Positions 46,548 to 61,500 of a DNA stretch of 64,000 bases are shown here, in pieces (the stretch's first letter is position 1; the number at the start of each line of letters is the position of its first letter). The notes under the pieces were generated by a model. That model did not search any database. It saw only the letters and a list, made by a program, of their open reading frames with translations, and was not told where the DNA came from. The stretch spans positions 1,240,001-1,304,000 of the forward strand of contig JAILWY010000028.1 in NCBI GenBank assembly GCA_022113835.1, written 5' to 3'. Source of the DNA: Atopsyche davidsoni. Its lineage: Eukaryota; Arthropoda; Insecta; Trichoptera; Hydrobiosidae. Made by a program: the position numbers and the translations under genes.

Positions 46548-49500
46548 ATGATACAAGACCTCTCGACAGGACACGATCGGCCGCCTGCCCCTCAGCTTCC
46601 ACTGAGGTGAGTCTATATTATTTACTAGGTGTTTATTCTGTAGTAGTCCACCAAAAAACAAAATAAAACCAAGCAATAAAAGAGATCACTGAAATTTATC
46701 TGCGACAGTTTCAGCTCATTTTTTATTATTTTTTCGGCTTCTAACACTTCCACATCATTCGGGGATGATTATATATAAATGATTTTAGGATTTTCAAGTG
46801 ATGGTTTCAAAGATAGTACCATAGCAAACTGCCATACACACCAGGGGTGGACAAACTTTTGACATCGTATGTGTTAAGTGATCATAAGAAAAGTACTAAT
46901 TTAAATTGATAACAAACGTAGATAATATAAATAAACATTCAATATCAAGCTATTTTAATAAATGAAAATAATGATTTTTTATCACAAAGTAATTAGTACA
47001 CATATCAGACAGGCGGATGACCAGTAATAGTAACGCGGACTACAAGTAGACCGTGTTTGTTTTGGCAACCCCTGTTATATACCATGGCAAAATCAATAAA
47101 TATATTTATTGATGTATATATATTTATAAGCAAGGAGAATGTTAAGCATTAACTGTCTATTAATAAATTAGTTAATTACATTAGTAAGTTGATTAATTAG
47201 TAAATAAATTAGTAATCGTCTTCAACAAAACTAAAACAGGCGTAATCCCAATTCAGGATTCACCTGAATTCGGTTTTTTTTTATTGAATTGGGATTTTTT
47301 AAAACATTTAACATTTATAAATAAGCTAGCTGTGTATAAAATATTTACTAAAAATCACATGAAAATAAATCCTTGGAGTTTATTTGGAATAACGAGTCCA
47401 CGAGTCGCCTCTGGGTGGATAGACAGCCCCCCCCCCTCCACACCCGGCGTGTAACCCTGCCCGGCGCGCCACTGCGAAAACTGTATGAAAATATTATTCT
47501 GTAAGCAAGGCGAGGTGGCCTGTGTGAGACATTGTTCTCCAAGAAAGCGCGGACTAATCTCTGCATTCCCGTACCGACCCAGCAACGTAGCCCGATGCGT
47601 ATTTACGTTTAGCCACTGTTCACAGTGTTCATAAATATGAGTTTTTTTTGAGATACAATTTAAGTCGTGTTTCCAACTTTTATTTATTGACGCGACCGGT
47701 TTCTCCAACACGCCTGGTTGACACCATCGACCGAGTGCTTTCTGTTTAAAATATTGAATACTTATGATAGAGGGTGACTATAGTCATCCGTCGTGTAACT
47801 GTCGTCTAACTGACTCGCGGTCCAGCGATCGGCAACTTGCTTGCTGACCATGACCAGGCGCCAGGTTCCGTGCCGTATCTGTGATCTAGGCTCAATCGGC
47901 ACGAAACGAGCGGCCAGAGCACACGAGTGTGTTAAAACTATTCCCAAACAACTGTGCGGACTTATGCGACGCAAAGAGTGAACATCTCTTTGGGAATGCG
48001 TCACGGAGTAGTCGAGAAACGTGACTTCTTTCTCGGCAGTACATTTAATAAAACATGGAGAAGGTCACCATGAAAAATCTTCTACAAATCAAGGTTTTTG
48101 CGATTTATGAATATTAGAGGTACCACATTCTGTAAAATTTAAAATGCCGTGTGACGGACACAGCTGCAACCGCCACCGAATGCTTGCCCGCTTTCCTCCC
48201 GAGCGTTGAGATTACAGTCTACCCGTTCGCTGTTCATCGGTCTTAAATGTATAATTCTCCAGCGGCGCTCGCAGCCCCCGGCAGGCTGTCGATGGTGAAT
48301 TTTCCCGATTTTCTTATATCGGAGCGCCCCCCGCCCCTGCCCCCGGTCATTAAAAGCAGCCGACATCCCCGGGCGGGTATTTAGGCGCTCGGGGCGCATC
48401 CGCAGTGACGTCAGAGCCTGGCCAAATCCCCCCCGCTGTATCTCGAACACCATCGATACTCTTATAAAAATGCACACCCCTTGTTCCAAGCCTCGCATAA
48501 TCCAAATTGTACTCTATTAACCATCTGTGAAAATAAATACATGCATGCGCTGTGTTCCAATCCTCACCACACCCCCCTGAAGTGAGTGAGTATAAAATAG
48601 CAGTATATTTCAGTTTTCGAACTGAAATGGCCACGGTTGAACTATAATAAATAAGTCTCTGCGCGATGTTCCAAAACTTATCATATCACTCTCGGGAGGC
48701 ACGTAACTTGTATTGTTGCCTCAAACCTCATCACATCACCCTAAGTCACAACCACAAAACCACAAAATATGCCATATTTTCAGTGTATATATAATGAAAC
48801 GTATGGTGTCATTTTTATTATTAATCAATTGATTGAACTTTATTTGAAAACCGCTGGTAATTATTTAGTAAATCCGTATACACATACGAAATGTTGGGAA
48901 ATATTCTTGAATTTATTTTACTAGGACCCGCGCGTGATTGCGGCCTCGGTCCTGTCGACCACCGTGGACGTGTCGCCGAGCGAGAATTTGAACCGTTATA
49001 TGCAAATGTGCGACGGATGCACCTGTGCTTGAAAAATATTTAATTACTGTCTTTAACAATCGAACACGGCGTTCAATCGATTCCCAATTGCTTGTAATGC
49101 TTTTGGTGTTCCGTGTTCGGTTGTCCCGGATGAGGAGGGTGCCGCGCCGCCCTCTCGTTCGCCTACAAATAGCCGCATACAAGTCGCCGATTTCGGGTAC
49201 TTTTTCAGCAAATGCATGTTGGCGAATCGCCTACTTACGCGCCGGGCCCGGGGTCGACTCCTCGCAGGGCTGTTTCCCTTATCTCTGCAGCTTTGCATTT
49301 GTAAGGGACGTCGCAGCTGACGTCGGCTTGCGTTAATTTAAAAATGGCGGCACCGAACGCCGGTGGGGTGAGCGCCCCGGGGGTGAGGCCGGCCACTTCT
49401 ATATTCCTAAACAGGAATTCCTTCGGGCGGGCTGTTTTTCTTCACCCCTTGAATTCAAAGGCAAATCCCTATTTACATCCAGCGAACGCAATCGCTTGTT

Positions 49501-52500
49501 CATTCTATAAATATACAGGGTGGTTTTGAGCTTGTTACACACCATAGACCTGTCATTTCTATTGACATCAAAGCAAAAAAAAATGCTACTGAAAATCTTC
49601 CCAGTTTTGAATGAATTTGTGCCCCGATACACTGTGACGTCACATTGATAAATCATTATGTATAACATTTGTTCAAAACTAGCGGGGGTACCCGGCGCGT
49701 GCTACTACGCTAAATAAAGAAATAAAATTATTTTTTTATTTGTAGGCGTGTAAACATAAAGATTTTTCGGCGTTCTGACCCATCTGAAATTGAGTGATTT
49801 CATCGTTTCGATTTGAAAGCTCGAAACTCTGCCATGTCACTGCCTTTGTTAACGTATTTGTATATGTACTTAATGGATTTCACGGAGTTGCGGTATTCCA
49901 CATTGATATATGTTTAAAATGTTTTTGATAGTATTGGACTGTATGGAACAATCCATCTGTTATCAATGTCAATATCAACGTTTCTCAATTTAATGGTGAT
50001 GGTGAATACTCCATCTTTTGGCTTTCGTCGTCTGTATTTCGGATATCCATCCTTACCAGTTTGAAATTCATTAATCAAATCGCGTGGATATCTTTGCGTG
50101 CATTTGCCGTCTTTTATGCTAGGCGATTTCATATTCAATGCTCCGCATGGACCGTGAATCATGTTCTAACAAACAACGTCAAAAAGTATCGGATCTTCAT
50201 GTTGATTCGGTAGTTCAGCAGATATAACACTATTGATTTGAGTTGGAACAATATGATTTTTTATCGTGAGATCCATGAGTTTTTGTTTGAAAACGCTAGC
50301 TGTCAGATCGTGTCTGTGATGCGATGACTGACCAGGCGATAGCAAATCTTTCATTTCCGACTAAGCAGGATTGTACGTTAATGTGATGAAAAGATCTGGT
50401 CGCAAATTAATGACAGTTCTGTGTTGTTTTTTTGTTTTTGTTGTGGTAGCCTGCATTATACAACGGCAACGTCATACTAATCTTAACAAACATCAGTGAG
50501 AGATCAGTGTTTTTTGGTTGGTAGCCTGCATTATCCGCCAACATGACATGTCGAAAATCTACTCAATTAATAAACCGAATTCGATTATTAATTGTTTAAT
50601 TTAAGTGGCCTAAAATCACCTCAGTATTGTTGGCTTTCAAATGAAACCGATTTGGGGCACATCGGTTTGATGGTTTTAAAGCTTAGCGCAGCCAAATAAC
50701 CGCCGGTTTTTGAGTTTGTGTTTTATATATATAGATAGATTGATACAAAAACGCTTAAGTCTGCATTTGTGAATGCATTTTAATGCAATGCTTTATTGCT
50801 TGCGTGGACCGCACGCCACTGATGTAAGAGCGAACAGTATCGATATTTTTCGATTGCAAGCCAACACGTATTAAAATTTTATTTTATTGAAAATTTTAAT
50901 AAACAGTAAACACATATTATGTATCAGTTCTATTGTGAGAAGGCTCATTAAAAAATTATATATATTATATTTTTAGTATTTAAGTATGTTAGCTATACAA
51001 GAAAGTAAAAGAAAATAATTATAATTCAAATAAAAACATAAAAGGCAGGAGAGAATAAAATATTTAATTCTATGTCATATATTAGATAATGAATTACTCG
51101 TAAGGCAGGTTAGGTTACACGGCAATCTGGTTTAATTTGTAACACTCCACGTTCGAGCAACAGATATGAAAAAATAGATTATTTTTGTTTGCATTCTTCG
51201 GGTACTTCTCATCGGAGGAGGTTGGCGACCATCTCACTGAGCATACATTTATGCTGAGCCAGTATTCATGGTTTACAAGAGAAAATATTGTAGGGGGTCC
51301 CCGGGTCCTTCTTCTGAAAGGAAAAGTTTCTATTGCTGCTGCCCAATAGCATTATTATATAATCTTTTCCTTGAAAAACTCTCGCATTTAGATCTGATAC
51401 TCCCTACTTCTACAAGGTATTCCAGAGCACAATCAGGGTACAGAATGACAGCCATGCACAAGCAATAAAATGCGTATAACGGGGAGGGATTTGACTGTTC
51501 GTATTTGTTATTTGTATTGCTTCTTCTTCTGCTGCCTCTCCTCGTAGGAGTTCGGTGACCATTTCGTCGAACATATCTCTTTCCTGGGCCAGTTTTTATT
51601 GCAGGCTTGTGAAATAAAGGCCAGATACTAGATACTGTTTATATGGGGCATAGGCTCTCGATATGAGCCATCGTAGCTGTTTGTGCGGAGGGGGGAGGAG
51701 CGAGGGGGCTCGGTGGGGGCGACTAGGGGCGGCGCGGGGGCGCGCAGTTGCAGGTGGCGGTAATGCGCCAGTTTAAATGCATCGCCGGGCCCGGGAGCGC
51801 CCGCCCCGTCCTGCGGCTTCAGTCTTCCGACAGCGACTCTAGTATTTATGAATTCCTATCATTCCAATTAAATAGGACGAATTCCCTTTTGGAAGTTTCC
51901 GAAAACCCGTGCCGGCTTACCAAAAGACGAGCATTCAAACAAAGCTTTGTCCCGTGGAAGACAATTCAGCATAATAAATAAATTTTCTGAAATTCACATT
52001 TTTTTCTTCATCGTTGTTTTAACAATTTCATCTTAGCAATAAAGCATTGCTTGATCTAATATATATCCTTGTGTCTCTATGTATACAATGAAATTACAGA
52101 AAACATAAGTAAAAAGTTCGAGTGGCACGTGGCACTCTTCATTTCTCTGCTCTCTCTGATACTGCTCATGCTGGTTTCTATGGCCTCTACAAATGCACAT
52201 CTCCAATAATGCAATGACCTACAATGCTGGTTCATTCTTTCGTCGAATCACAACCTCGAGTAAATCAGCAGTTTTGGATTATTATAGGTCAGGGGTCGAA
52301 TCAGGAACCTCTCCACCGCATAACCACTGAGCCAACGCTTCAACCGGTTAAAAATTATCGCGGGATTGAACGAAGGCACAGAGACTTGATGACGTAAACT
52401 CTAAGCATACAAAAGACTCCCCCCCTAAGAGCCCTCGTCAGGCGCTCGTTAAGTGGCACGCCGTGCAGTTTTCACGCTGACGAAGTAGCACTCATAGCAG

Positions 52501-55500
52501 AAGAGAACGTCTCATTATTCTGTCTCCATATAGCTGTCGAGAGGTCTCCGGTTCGAGCCCTCGCTGCGTCGATCCGGCCGAAGCCAGTCCATGCATCGCG
52601 CGAAATAAATCATAGACACTGTTTTAAAACCCCGTCTGTATTCCCCGCGCTGGCAACACCAGAATTACGACCGCCGCGCAACTGTGTTCACAAGTGGTGT
52701 GTGTCTTTCCGCTGGGGTATTTTTAATATCGACTTTGGTATTGTTGCATTATTGCAGGCACGTGGCATTTAAAAAAAAATCAGGAAAATAACACGGAATA
52801 GGGAAGCAGATAATATGTATTTGTTCCTGGGTGTTTTTGTTTGATGTTTCCGACGCTTTGGACCTCAGTACTGAGGCCATCTTCAGGTGTTTGTGAAGAA
52901 ATTTTTCGACGCCAAAACGTCAGAAACCCAAACGAAGCAGTTATTATTCTGCAATATAAATCGGGGATCCGCTACGCTAATTATTATATGAAAACCTTCG
53001 ACACGAACAGTTTTCTCTGTGAGATGGTCACCACCCTTCACCTGAAGAAGAAGAGGTGTCCGTGTGTTCGGGCGGCTCCCGGCAGCCCCGTCGCTCAGGT
53101 GGCACGTAATTGTCACAGCTGACGAGGCCCCGGAGTCACAGGGTGTCTCGGAAGTAAAGGTCGCGACTGAGGGAGGGAGGCTATAGATTAGGTCAGAGTA
53201 AATCAAAAATGTCGTGCGGCATTTTGCCCGAGGTGGGACGATTTCAAAGCTAAGGCTATCCGAATCGATGCGAGGGTGCCCTCAAAAGTAAAGCTGCCCA
53301 CACGCGTTGCGATGAAGAAAAAACACAAAACACTACAGATTACAATTCGCTCGTCAGTTGTGTTGCTACGTGTGTAGGCGGCTAAAGTGTTAATGTCACA
53401 GATTAACAGAGTTTTGTTTGCAATATTTAAGTTTTAATATTTTTGACACAATGTACATATTGTAAACACAACTGCAGCATACTTCTTGTAGTAAATACAT
53501 TATTAAAAATTATATTAAAAGCTATTTATATTCAAAATTTAATATTATACCGTTGCTGAGCTCATACCATCTTACTCACGCATATCATCTTTCTATTATA
53601 TGATAGGTCAGACAATGAACGAATAAATCGAGCATAAGATATATTTGCAGTGATTTTTTAGTTTCGCCAACTTTCTATGTTGGCAACGGACCTATTGGGG
53701 GGAGGGGGTGTCCGTTAAAGCCGAAAGTCCGTTATATAAAAATAGGCTTAAAGTAATTTTTTTTTTGAAAGTACACTGTATGTATTTAGATACAAATAAA
53801 AAATGTTTGATACCGACACGCTCGCTTTCGGTAATCCTACTGCAAAGGAATCAAGTTTTGTTTGCACTTTTGAAGTTGGGTGTTTTTTTTTTTTTTTTTT
53901 TTTAAATATTTTTTTACAATTTCACATTTAAAACGTGAACATTTGACATTTTTTATCCGTTATATCGAGGTTTCACAATATCACTTAAAAATATTTATCA
54001 TAATAGATAGAAAATGAGGGTAGATGCAGGTTTACTATTCCCGGTGTGTTTCTGCGACTCCGCGCCACCCTGTATCGCCAGTGTCTACGACAGTTGAAAG
54101 GATCGAAATGCTGGCTCTGCGCACTGCCGAGGGCTCCCGCCATGGTCGTGCCGCGGAGTGAAATCGGCGCATTACCCGGGGATGGACCCCCAGCCTACGT
54201 GGAGAGATTACAACCTTGTTTGTAGGAGGCGCCGGCGACCGCGGGTACCCCGAACCCGACACCAACAAGCGATAAGATTTTTTGATTTCTCAGCGAGGGA
54301 AACGGCAATCATTGCTAGATATCTCTTTGCGCGTAGGTTGGTCGGTCCCTTCGTCAAGTGCGGAGGCGTCGGGGCAGCCGCAGCGGCGCCATTGCCAGGT
54401 TCGGCACGCGCGGCGCAGCTGCCGCTGCTCCTGCCGAATTTATAAACATTGTTTATTCGAGAGTTTATATTGTGGGGACGCGCACGTGACCCGCGCGGCT
54501 CCCAACCCCCGGTCCGCGGGACATACTGAAGCACCAAAAATCCCTGTACTCCTCTCACACTGTTTTAGCCCATATTCTTCTTCATCACATTGGCGATCAT
54601 TTTACTGAGCATATACTCATGCTGAGCCAGTGTTCATGGTGTTCTAAGGGGAGAATTCATTCCAAGTCTACTACTCCGTTACTCAGAGTACTGAGTGGAA
54701 AGGTTGAGAGGAGGGACCCCATCAGCAAATCGTTAATCAATCCACAATTGACCCAGAAGTTAGAAGTGTTTAGACTCCGATGTTACTCTATCCAGAGAGG
54801 GATTTTTAATTGTGATTATTTATCAGGTCGAGTACACTTTACACGGTAGAATTATTCTTAGTACTGATCCCCACTTATTAGTCTGCAGTGTCCCAACAGG
54901 TTTGCTTCTATGTCGGTAACCAACAACTTGTGAAAGGTTTCAGGGCACTGTGCTTGTTGAGAGGAACCAGATTTGATACCGCAGGACGCTAGTTGGAACA
55001 AGGGTTGTGCAATAGATTTTCTCAGTACCATGCAAGTCTTCGATATACCGCTCCTGATAACGCAATAAGCCCTTCACCGAGTCTAATGGTACAGCGTCCA
55101 GGCAGCTGTGCGCGCAGCACAGTTTGGGCGCCGCTGCGCCACGTGGAATATGTATATCAATTTATTTTTCCATGTATTTATTGCGCGAGACGCACCGGGA
55201 ATCCCTCGGAGGGATCGCAATCCGCCGATAATGGAGTCGGAGCGGCGTCCTCGGGCCTTAAATAACATCCCCAGAACGCGTTACAGCGACAAGATTATGC
55301 CGCGCCGGCTCCATCTTTAATCTGAAGTATGAGGGTTTATTTATTTCACGTGAGAGATAACCACCTCGCGGCCGTGCAGGAATGACGCAGTCTCGGCAAA
55401 TCTTAAAACAGCCAAATTGTACAATATACTATTTTTAATGTATTGTGTTGTGTAGAACCTATGAGACTGGATCTCGGAGTGGTGTATTACCATATATATC

Positions 55501-58500
55501 TCAAATAATTATCCATTCTCCGAGCATGGGTACAGCTGCAACAATAAAACAAATTGTTTGAAGTCCAGACTGCCAATGTTGTAATACTTCTTACGGCTAT
55601 GACCTGATCCTGCGCGCAGGTTATGCGGCTTACAATAAGTGTGGCTTAGGTGGTAGCGTACACGAGTTTCTAGTTATGTTTTGTTTAGGGGAAAATATGT
55701 GTGAAAACCCTTTTTAGCATGAATTTAAATGAATAAGTATTAAAACTAGATAACAAAATTTGCAGTGGGGTAAACTTAGTGATTTTACTTCTTCATAAAG
55801 TGTCTCTCCTCAGAGGAGGTTGGCGACCATCTCACTGAGCGTATACTCATGCTGAGCCAGTGTTTATGGTTTCTAAGGGGAAAATAGTGTAGTGGGTCCT
55901 TCTACACCGCAGTTTTATAGTATATTGGAAGGAAAAGTCGGCGTATTGCTGCTGCCCAATAGAATTATTATATAAATCCTTCCCTTACATAGCTCTGGCG
56001 TTTAGATCTGATACTCCTTCAGCAGGAGCCTCCCTACCTCGACATGGTACATCCAGACCTCATCACAACTATTCCAAGTTCACTACTGACCTTTTACACA
56101 TGCTCAGGGTACAGAATGGCAGTCATGCACCAGCAACAGAATGGGGAGAGCGGGGAGGTGATTTAACGGAGCGTATGTAATTCTAGACATCCTAGTTATT
56201 ACAAAAGAACGCTTCTGCAATGCAGCCGCTTTCCTGGATCATTCAGATGAGCATAGGATTAGTGTCCACACGGCCTTGATTCCTTAAGTATCTGCAAGGG
56301 CTGCAGTTGAAGTACAAGATAACTATTATGTATATATTTGATTTTTGTGAAGACCGTAACAGTAAGTGCGATTTTACCTATACAGGTTTTATTTAATATT
56401 AATTGCCCTGGATACGTTGTTTCATATGTAGAATAAGATTGTTAAAAAAATTCAAAAAAAATATGAAAAAATGTACTTAATCATATTGATAACTATTATC
56501 ACAATAAATTTGATTTTAGATATTTTATTATTTTAAATTAAAGTAAGGTAACACATACACTATAAATACGTTCAGTCCCAATATTATTCTTGTGCGAATC
56601 GATTGGGCCACTTGTGCCCACGGTGACTTCTACCCCAGGAGGTCCCCTCGAGCTGCAGCATGTTTGCCCGGCGCGAGCAATAATACAGTTTCGGAAAATT
56701 GGCTTTCGGCCGAAGGCTTGCGTGGCGGTTACGGGGGACGCCCCGCGGGGCCCTCTACACGCTGCGACACCACCGACCACCCACACATGCTATACACGTT
56801 TATATGTATGTATTAGATTTACGCTTCGGTCCAGTTAGTGAGGTCATTTTCAGGGGTTTAAAATTTTAGGTTAGGTATTGTTTTTTTATTTGTATTCCCA
56901 TCGTGATATTAAAACGTCAAAAAACCTACGAGCGTACTTATTCAATTGTTACTTCGTTAATCGATGAGGCGACCGGGTCTATAAAATAAAACGGTCGTGA
57001 AAGATCTCCGACGGTCGCATTAATTCGGGCCGAGTGCGCTGGGTGGCGGGAAGCGCTCTTGCTTCTGATCAAAATGTCATTAGAGGGGGCGGCAGAGTAG
57101 CGGCGAGCCGAGCCGCCTGCACGCGCCGCAGCGCGACCCGCCAGCAGGAGGACGCTATTGACGCATATGTAATGCGCAAGCAGCGGCACGACTGACAACC
57201 GACCAATAAATCGTCATGGAGTAAAGGGCTATTTGGCTGATTGCGGGTGTAGCCTGCTCGGGGAGGCGGCGCGTGAAAGTTCAGGCATCTCTGAAATCTC
57301 CGGGGAGGAAATGCAATAGTCTGGTAACATTTCTTGAACGAAGGCAGGGCCGGAGGCGATCATAATATATTTAAAATACACTCGTGCAAGTTATTCGACT
57401 CATAGTAAATTGTGAAAAAATCATATCATCGTCATATCGTCTTCATCAAGTGCCCCTCCTCAGAGGAGGTTGGCGACCGTTTCAATGAGCATATGCTGGG
57501 CCAGCGTAGTGGGTCATCAGGTTCTTCTATACCGCAGTTTTATATTATAGCACTATTATATCATTTTTTTCTTGCAAAACTCTGGCGTTTCGATCTGATA
57601 CTCCTTCAGCAGGAGCCTCCCATTTCTACACGGTACTTCTAGAGCACATCTTGGATATGGTCTAGAATCTAGAGCATATCCCTTCGCAATCATTCCAAGT
57701 TCACTACTCCATTACAAACGCACAAACAACAGAACGGGAGAGCTAGGAGGTTCATCATCATACGCGCTGTTCAATATAATTTGATAAATCGACATACTGT
57801 GTGGCATGATTTTAAAATGCGTCTCGCGACGTTTCCAATGTCGACCTTCGAAGATTGAAAATGTCGCGAGATTCGGATTGTTGAGGGCGGGCGCCCGAGC
57901 CGGGCCTGGGGCGGGCAGACGCGGCCTTTGAGCCAATTCAAAAAACAATTCGGGATTTAATTCCGCGCCCCCGGCCAATGAAAAACGCATTTCAAGCAAA
58001 CATGGCCGCCGCAATGCCTTTCGAATGATTCGCGGCGCGCTCCCCACCCAAAGACGCAATTACGCCGCGCGAAATTATTAACCCCCGTAATGTTCGTTTC
58101 CGAACGTTCGAGTGACTTCGGTGTAAACATATTTTTTTGCATCGGCTAGGAATCCCCTGTTCAAAAAATCTCAATTGTCCGTGATCTCCCAGTCGTTTGG
58201 CTGTTCACATTTGTCGCAATTAGCGATTTTTGTGTCGAGAGCCATTATCGAGTCGTCGCGGAATGGCACGCGTCACTCAAGCGGGGGTCCGCAGGCACTG
58301 GAGGCACTGGAGAGCACTGGAGGGCACTGGAGCCGCCTGCAGCTTCGTTATTTTCGGCTGTTGAGACAATTAGAGTTCATTCGTGCTCGAGTGCGGAGAA
58401 ATTTCAAAATGGCAACCGTGAACTCTTAATTTTCTCTTGTTCTCGGAGTCCTTGTATTAATCGTTATTTCTCCTTTCAAACATTGGCGTATTGAAAATAA

Positions 58501-61500
58501 AATATTATATCCTATATACATACATATGTAAAACATATAAATATATATTATTTATAAACCTATATAAGTTTTTATATAACTCACTAAGGTCACTCGATAA
58601 CATCATAAACTACTTACTAATATGATTAGGCACATTAGTTCATACATAGAAGATGATTTAAAGAAACTCTCAGAAAAATATCATCGTGAACTAATGTGCC
58701 TAATCATATTAGTAAATATAATAAGCCCGTAATGGGTAATAAATACGCATCTTGATTGACTAATCCATAACATAGATATAAATCATAAATTACCTCGTGG
58801 CATATTTTTTAAATATCTTTTTAAGTATATCTAGGTAAAAAGGTAAAATAAAAAATTTCCAGTTCATAGCAAACGCTGTCAATGTATCAAGTCGAACAGG
58901 GCCCTAATGTAAAATTATATAGTTTTTTGCAATCTCCCAGCCGATAGCGAGTGCCGAAGGTATATCAAGCTATAGAGAGCATTATCATGGTAACTGCCTC
59001 TAAATACTTTTTACTTGTAACTCATTTTCAGTATCACTGAGCTTGGATATCCGTTTCTTGTTCCAGGTGTGGTGAGGGGGAGGGAATGCAGGGCTGTGCG
59101 GGGGCGGAGCGGCCCGCCGACCCGCCCGCCGTCCTCGATCAGGCGCAGTTTGAAGCCGACAAACGAGCCGTCTACAAGTCAGTACCGCTCACCCTATATT
59201 AACAACCAGCACCATCCACGCAAACCTCTGATGCGCCATGCCCTGAGTAATCTGTGTATCAAACTGCAGCCGTGGTTTGACATGAGACGTGAACTGCATC
59301 ACTCTGTATAATTTATTTTGTTGATATTTTCCAGGCACCCCCTATTTCCTTTGTTGGCTTTGCTTCTGGAGCGCTGCGAGCAGGCCACGGGCGGTTCTGA
59401 ATCCCCAGGATGTGATGCCTTTGCAGCCGACCTTCGTGCCTTTGTGCAGCACCAGCAGCGCGATCGCAAACCCTTCCTCGTAGACGATCCTGAGATCGAT
59501 GGTCTGGTTAGTGTACTGTTTTAAATCATTATTATAAATCTATTTAAATATCATCTTGATCTTCGGAACTGCATGTACATGTTGTATATCGTAAACGGCA
59601 TATGTATCCATTTCAGATGATCAAGTCCATCCAAGTGCTCCGAATCCACCTTCTAGAGCTGGAAAAGGTCCAGGAACTGTGCCGAGACTTTTGCACCCGC
59701 TACATCGCCTGCCTCAAGTCAAAGATGCAGAGTGAGAATCTCCTCCGCACCGACTACTCCTCAGGTACTTCAACTGCTTCCTGAAAGAAAACAATGCACA
59801 AGAGAATTATTTACTATGTTATTTATTCAATTATGCAGAAATCTTCTGACCACCTGCCTCCCCTTCTATGCAAAAAACCGATTCATCATATGCTAATACG
59901 AATACACAGAAGATCATTGAGAAGGTATCTGATCGTGATACATGTATTGGAGGGCAGCTGAATCCATTTTTAGTGTATATGTAGGGCATAGATCATCCAC
60001 TGTTAACACGAGATATCCGAGGATGTGGAATGGCAGTAGTGACGAGTTGCCTTCGTTTTCAGGAGATACTTTCCCGGGCGGCGGCGAGAGCAACAACAAC
60101 CAGACCCTCGGTGGCTCCATCTCAGAAGAACATTCCAGCACTTCCAACTCACCTCAATACCAGGTCAGGTTCAACAACCATCATATTTAAATTTTTATTA
60201 GTAATATAATATTTAGTGTTCAGCGATCAATGTGTGTGTCTGTTTTCAGTCCATGGGCCAGCAGGCCGGTGCACCGGGACTGGCGCAGCACTACATGGGG
60301 GCCCCTGACCTGGTCTTGCCCACACCGCCTGCGCCGCCCGCACCTTTCCTGCCTGAGCCCCTTTGCCCGCCCTACGAACACAAGCCTCTGACCTACCCCA
60401 ACCAGCATCAAGGTACACCCGCAGTATTTGTACTCAAACAAGATGTAATAAGTAGGAAGTTATAAATATTTGGAATCTCGGTTCTCACCAGAGTTGTCTC
60501 TTGATTCTTCCTTTGTGACAAGGGTGTGTTAATGTAAATTATGCAATGTTAATACGAGTTGTCTACGATTAAACTGAAACAGCCGTGAGTCCAGTAACAG
60601 TACTTTGGGATTCGTCTGATGGCACTGGAATCGAATTGGGGACCTTTTAATTAATTGTCATTAGTTTAATCACTAAGCCATTATATTATATATAATATAA
60701 AACATACTTTGGTCAATCTGCACAAAAACCTAACCACCTCAATGTGTACTGAAAGATGGTTGCTTTTTCTTCCAGCTCCCTGCAACACTGGCCTTGTGGT
60801 GCTCGGTTCCACCCCCATCGGCCAGATCGGAGCCGGCCTTGCCGCCAGCCTGCCCTCCAGTGACAATAGCTATACAGGTAATTTCGAGTTTCATCTCCAA
60901 TAATCAAATTGTCAAAACAAAGCTAATTCGACAAAGAGAAAATCCCAACTGATAGCACCGGTCGAATCCTACTTGACTGATCTGAAACCAGAATTTTAAA
61001 CAAATTTTGCTACAATATTTTTAATGTTTATTGGTTATAATGAGCAAATTGCTATTTTTGGAGCAAAGTCTAGTGCAGGCGTTGATTTCATTGTATTTGT
61101 ATTGTAGGAAACGGTTCATGCGGGTCAGCGTCGCCAGGCCTGGGGGAGGAGCTGGAGGGGGCGCAAGATGGCTCCGTGGAGGGCGAGGAGGACAGCGGGC
61201 GCAGCAAACGCGGCGTCCTCCCGCGCCCCGCCACGCAGGCCATGCGAGCCTGGCTCTTCCAGCACCTTGTTGTGAGTACCACTTGTCATTGTGCTTGTAT
61301 TTATTCAACACTGAAAATTTACACCTTTTCAAGAGAATAGACATAATTGGACATGCTCCTCATCAATAAAAATGTTTTTTTTATTCATCCACAGTATTAT
61401 TTATTAAAAAATATTTTATTATATTTGCGATGCTAACTTTGTGCTCTTTCTGCAGCATCCATACCCGACGGAGGAAGAAAAGCGTTGCCTGGCAGCGCAG

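Larger units (their letters stand above)
46607..59066 (+). other. Large PKNOX intron with repeats and GC islands
   Basis: This 12.5-kb intron contains a hAT MITE (46852-47074), a Helitron (49679-50735), two SINE-like stretches near 52.3-52.6 kb, a clustered repeat family (51.2-57.8 kb) and a palindromic MITE (58617-58712). Discrete GC-rich islands lie at about 48130-48480, 49050-49400, 51650-51830, 54040-54530, 55070-55320, 56990-57290 and 57880-58430. No exon compatible in phase and family was seen between 46606 and 59067. The open frames inside the islands look compositional. Confidence 0.6.

Noticed and set aside
52530..52620. Possible tRNA gene with a good B box (GGTCTCCGGTTCGAGCC)
   Set aside because: No matching acceptor stem or anticodon arm could be folded; SINE-type relic is more likely.
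52883..53206. 107-codon minus-strand frame in the PKNOX intron
   Set aside because: It overlaps a dispersed-repeat fragment, has no recognisable domain and has an equally long competing plus-strand frame.
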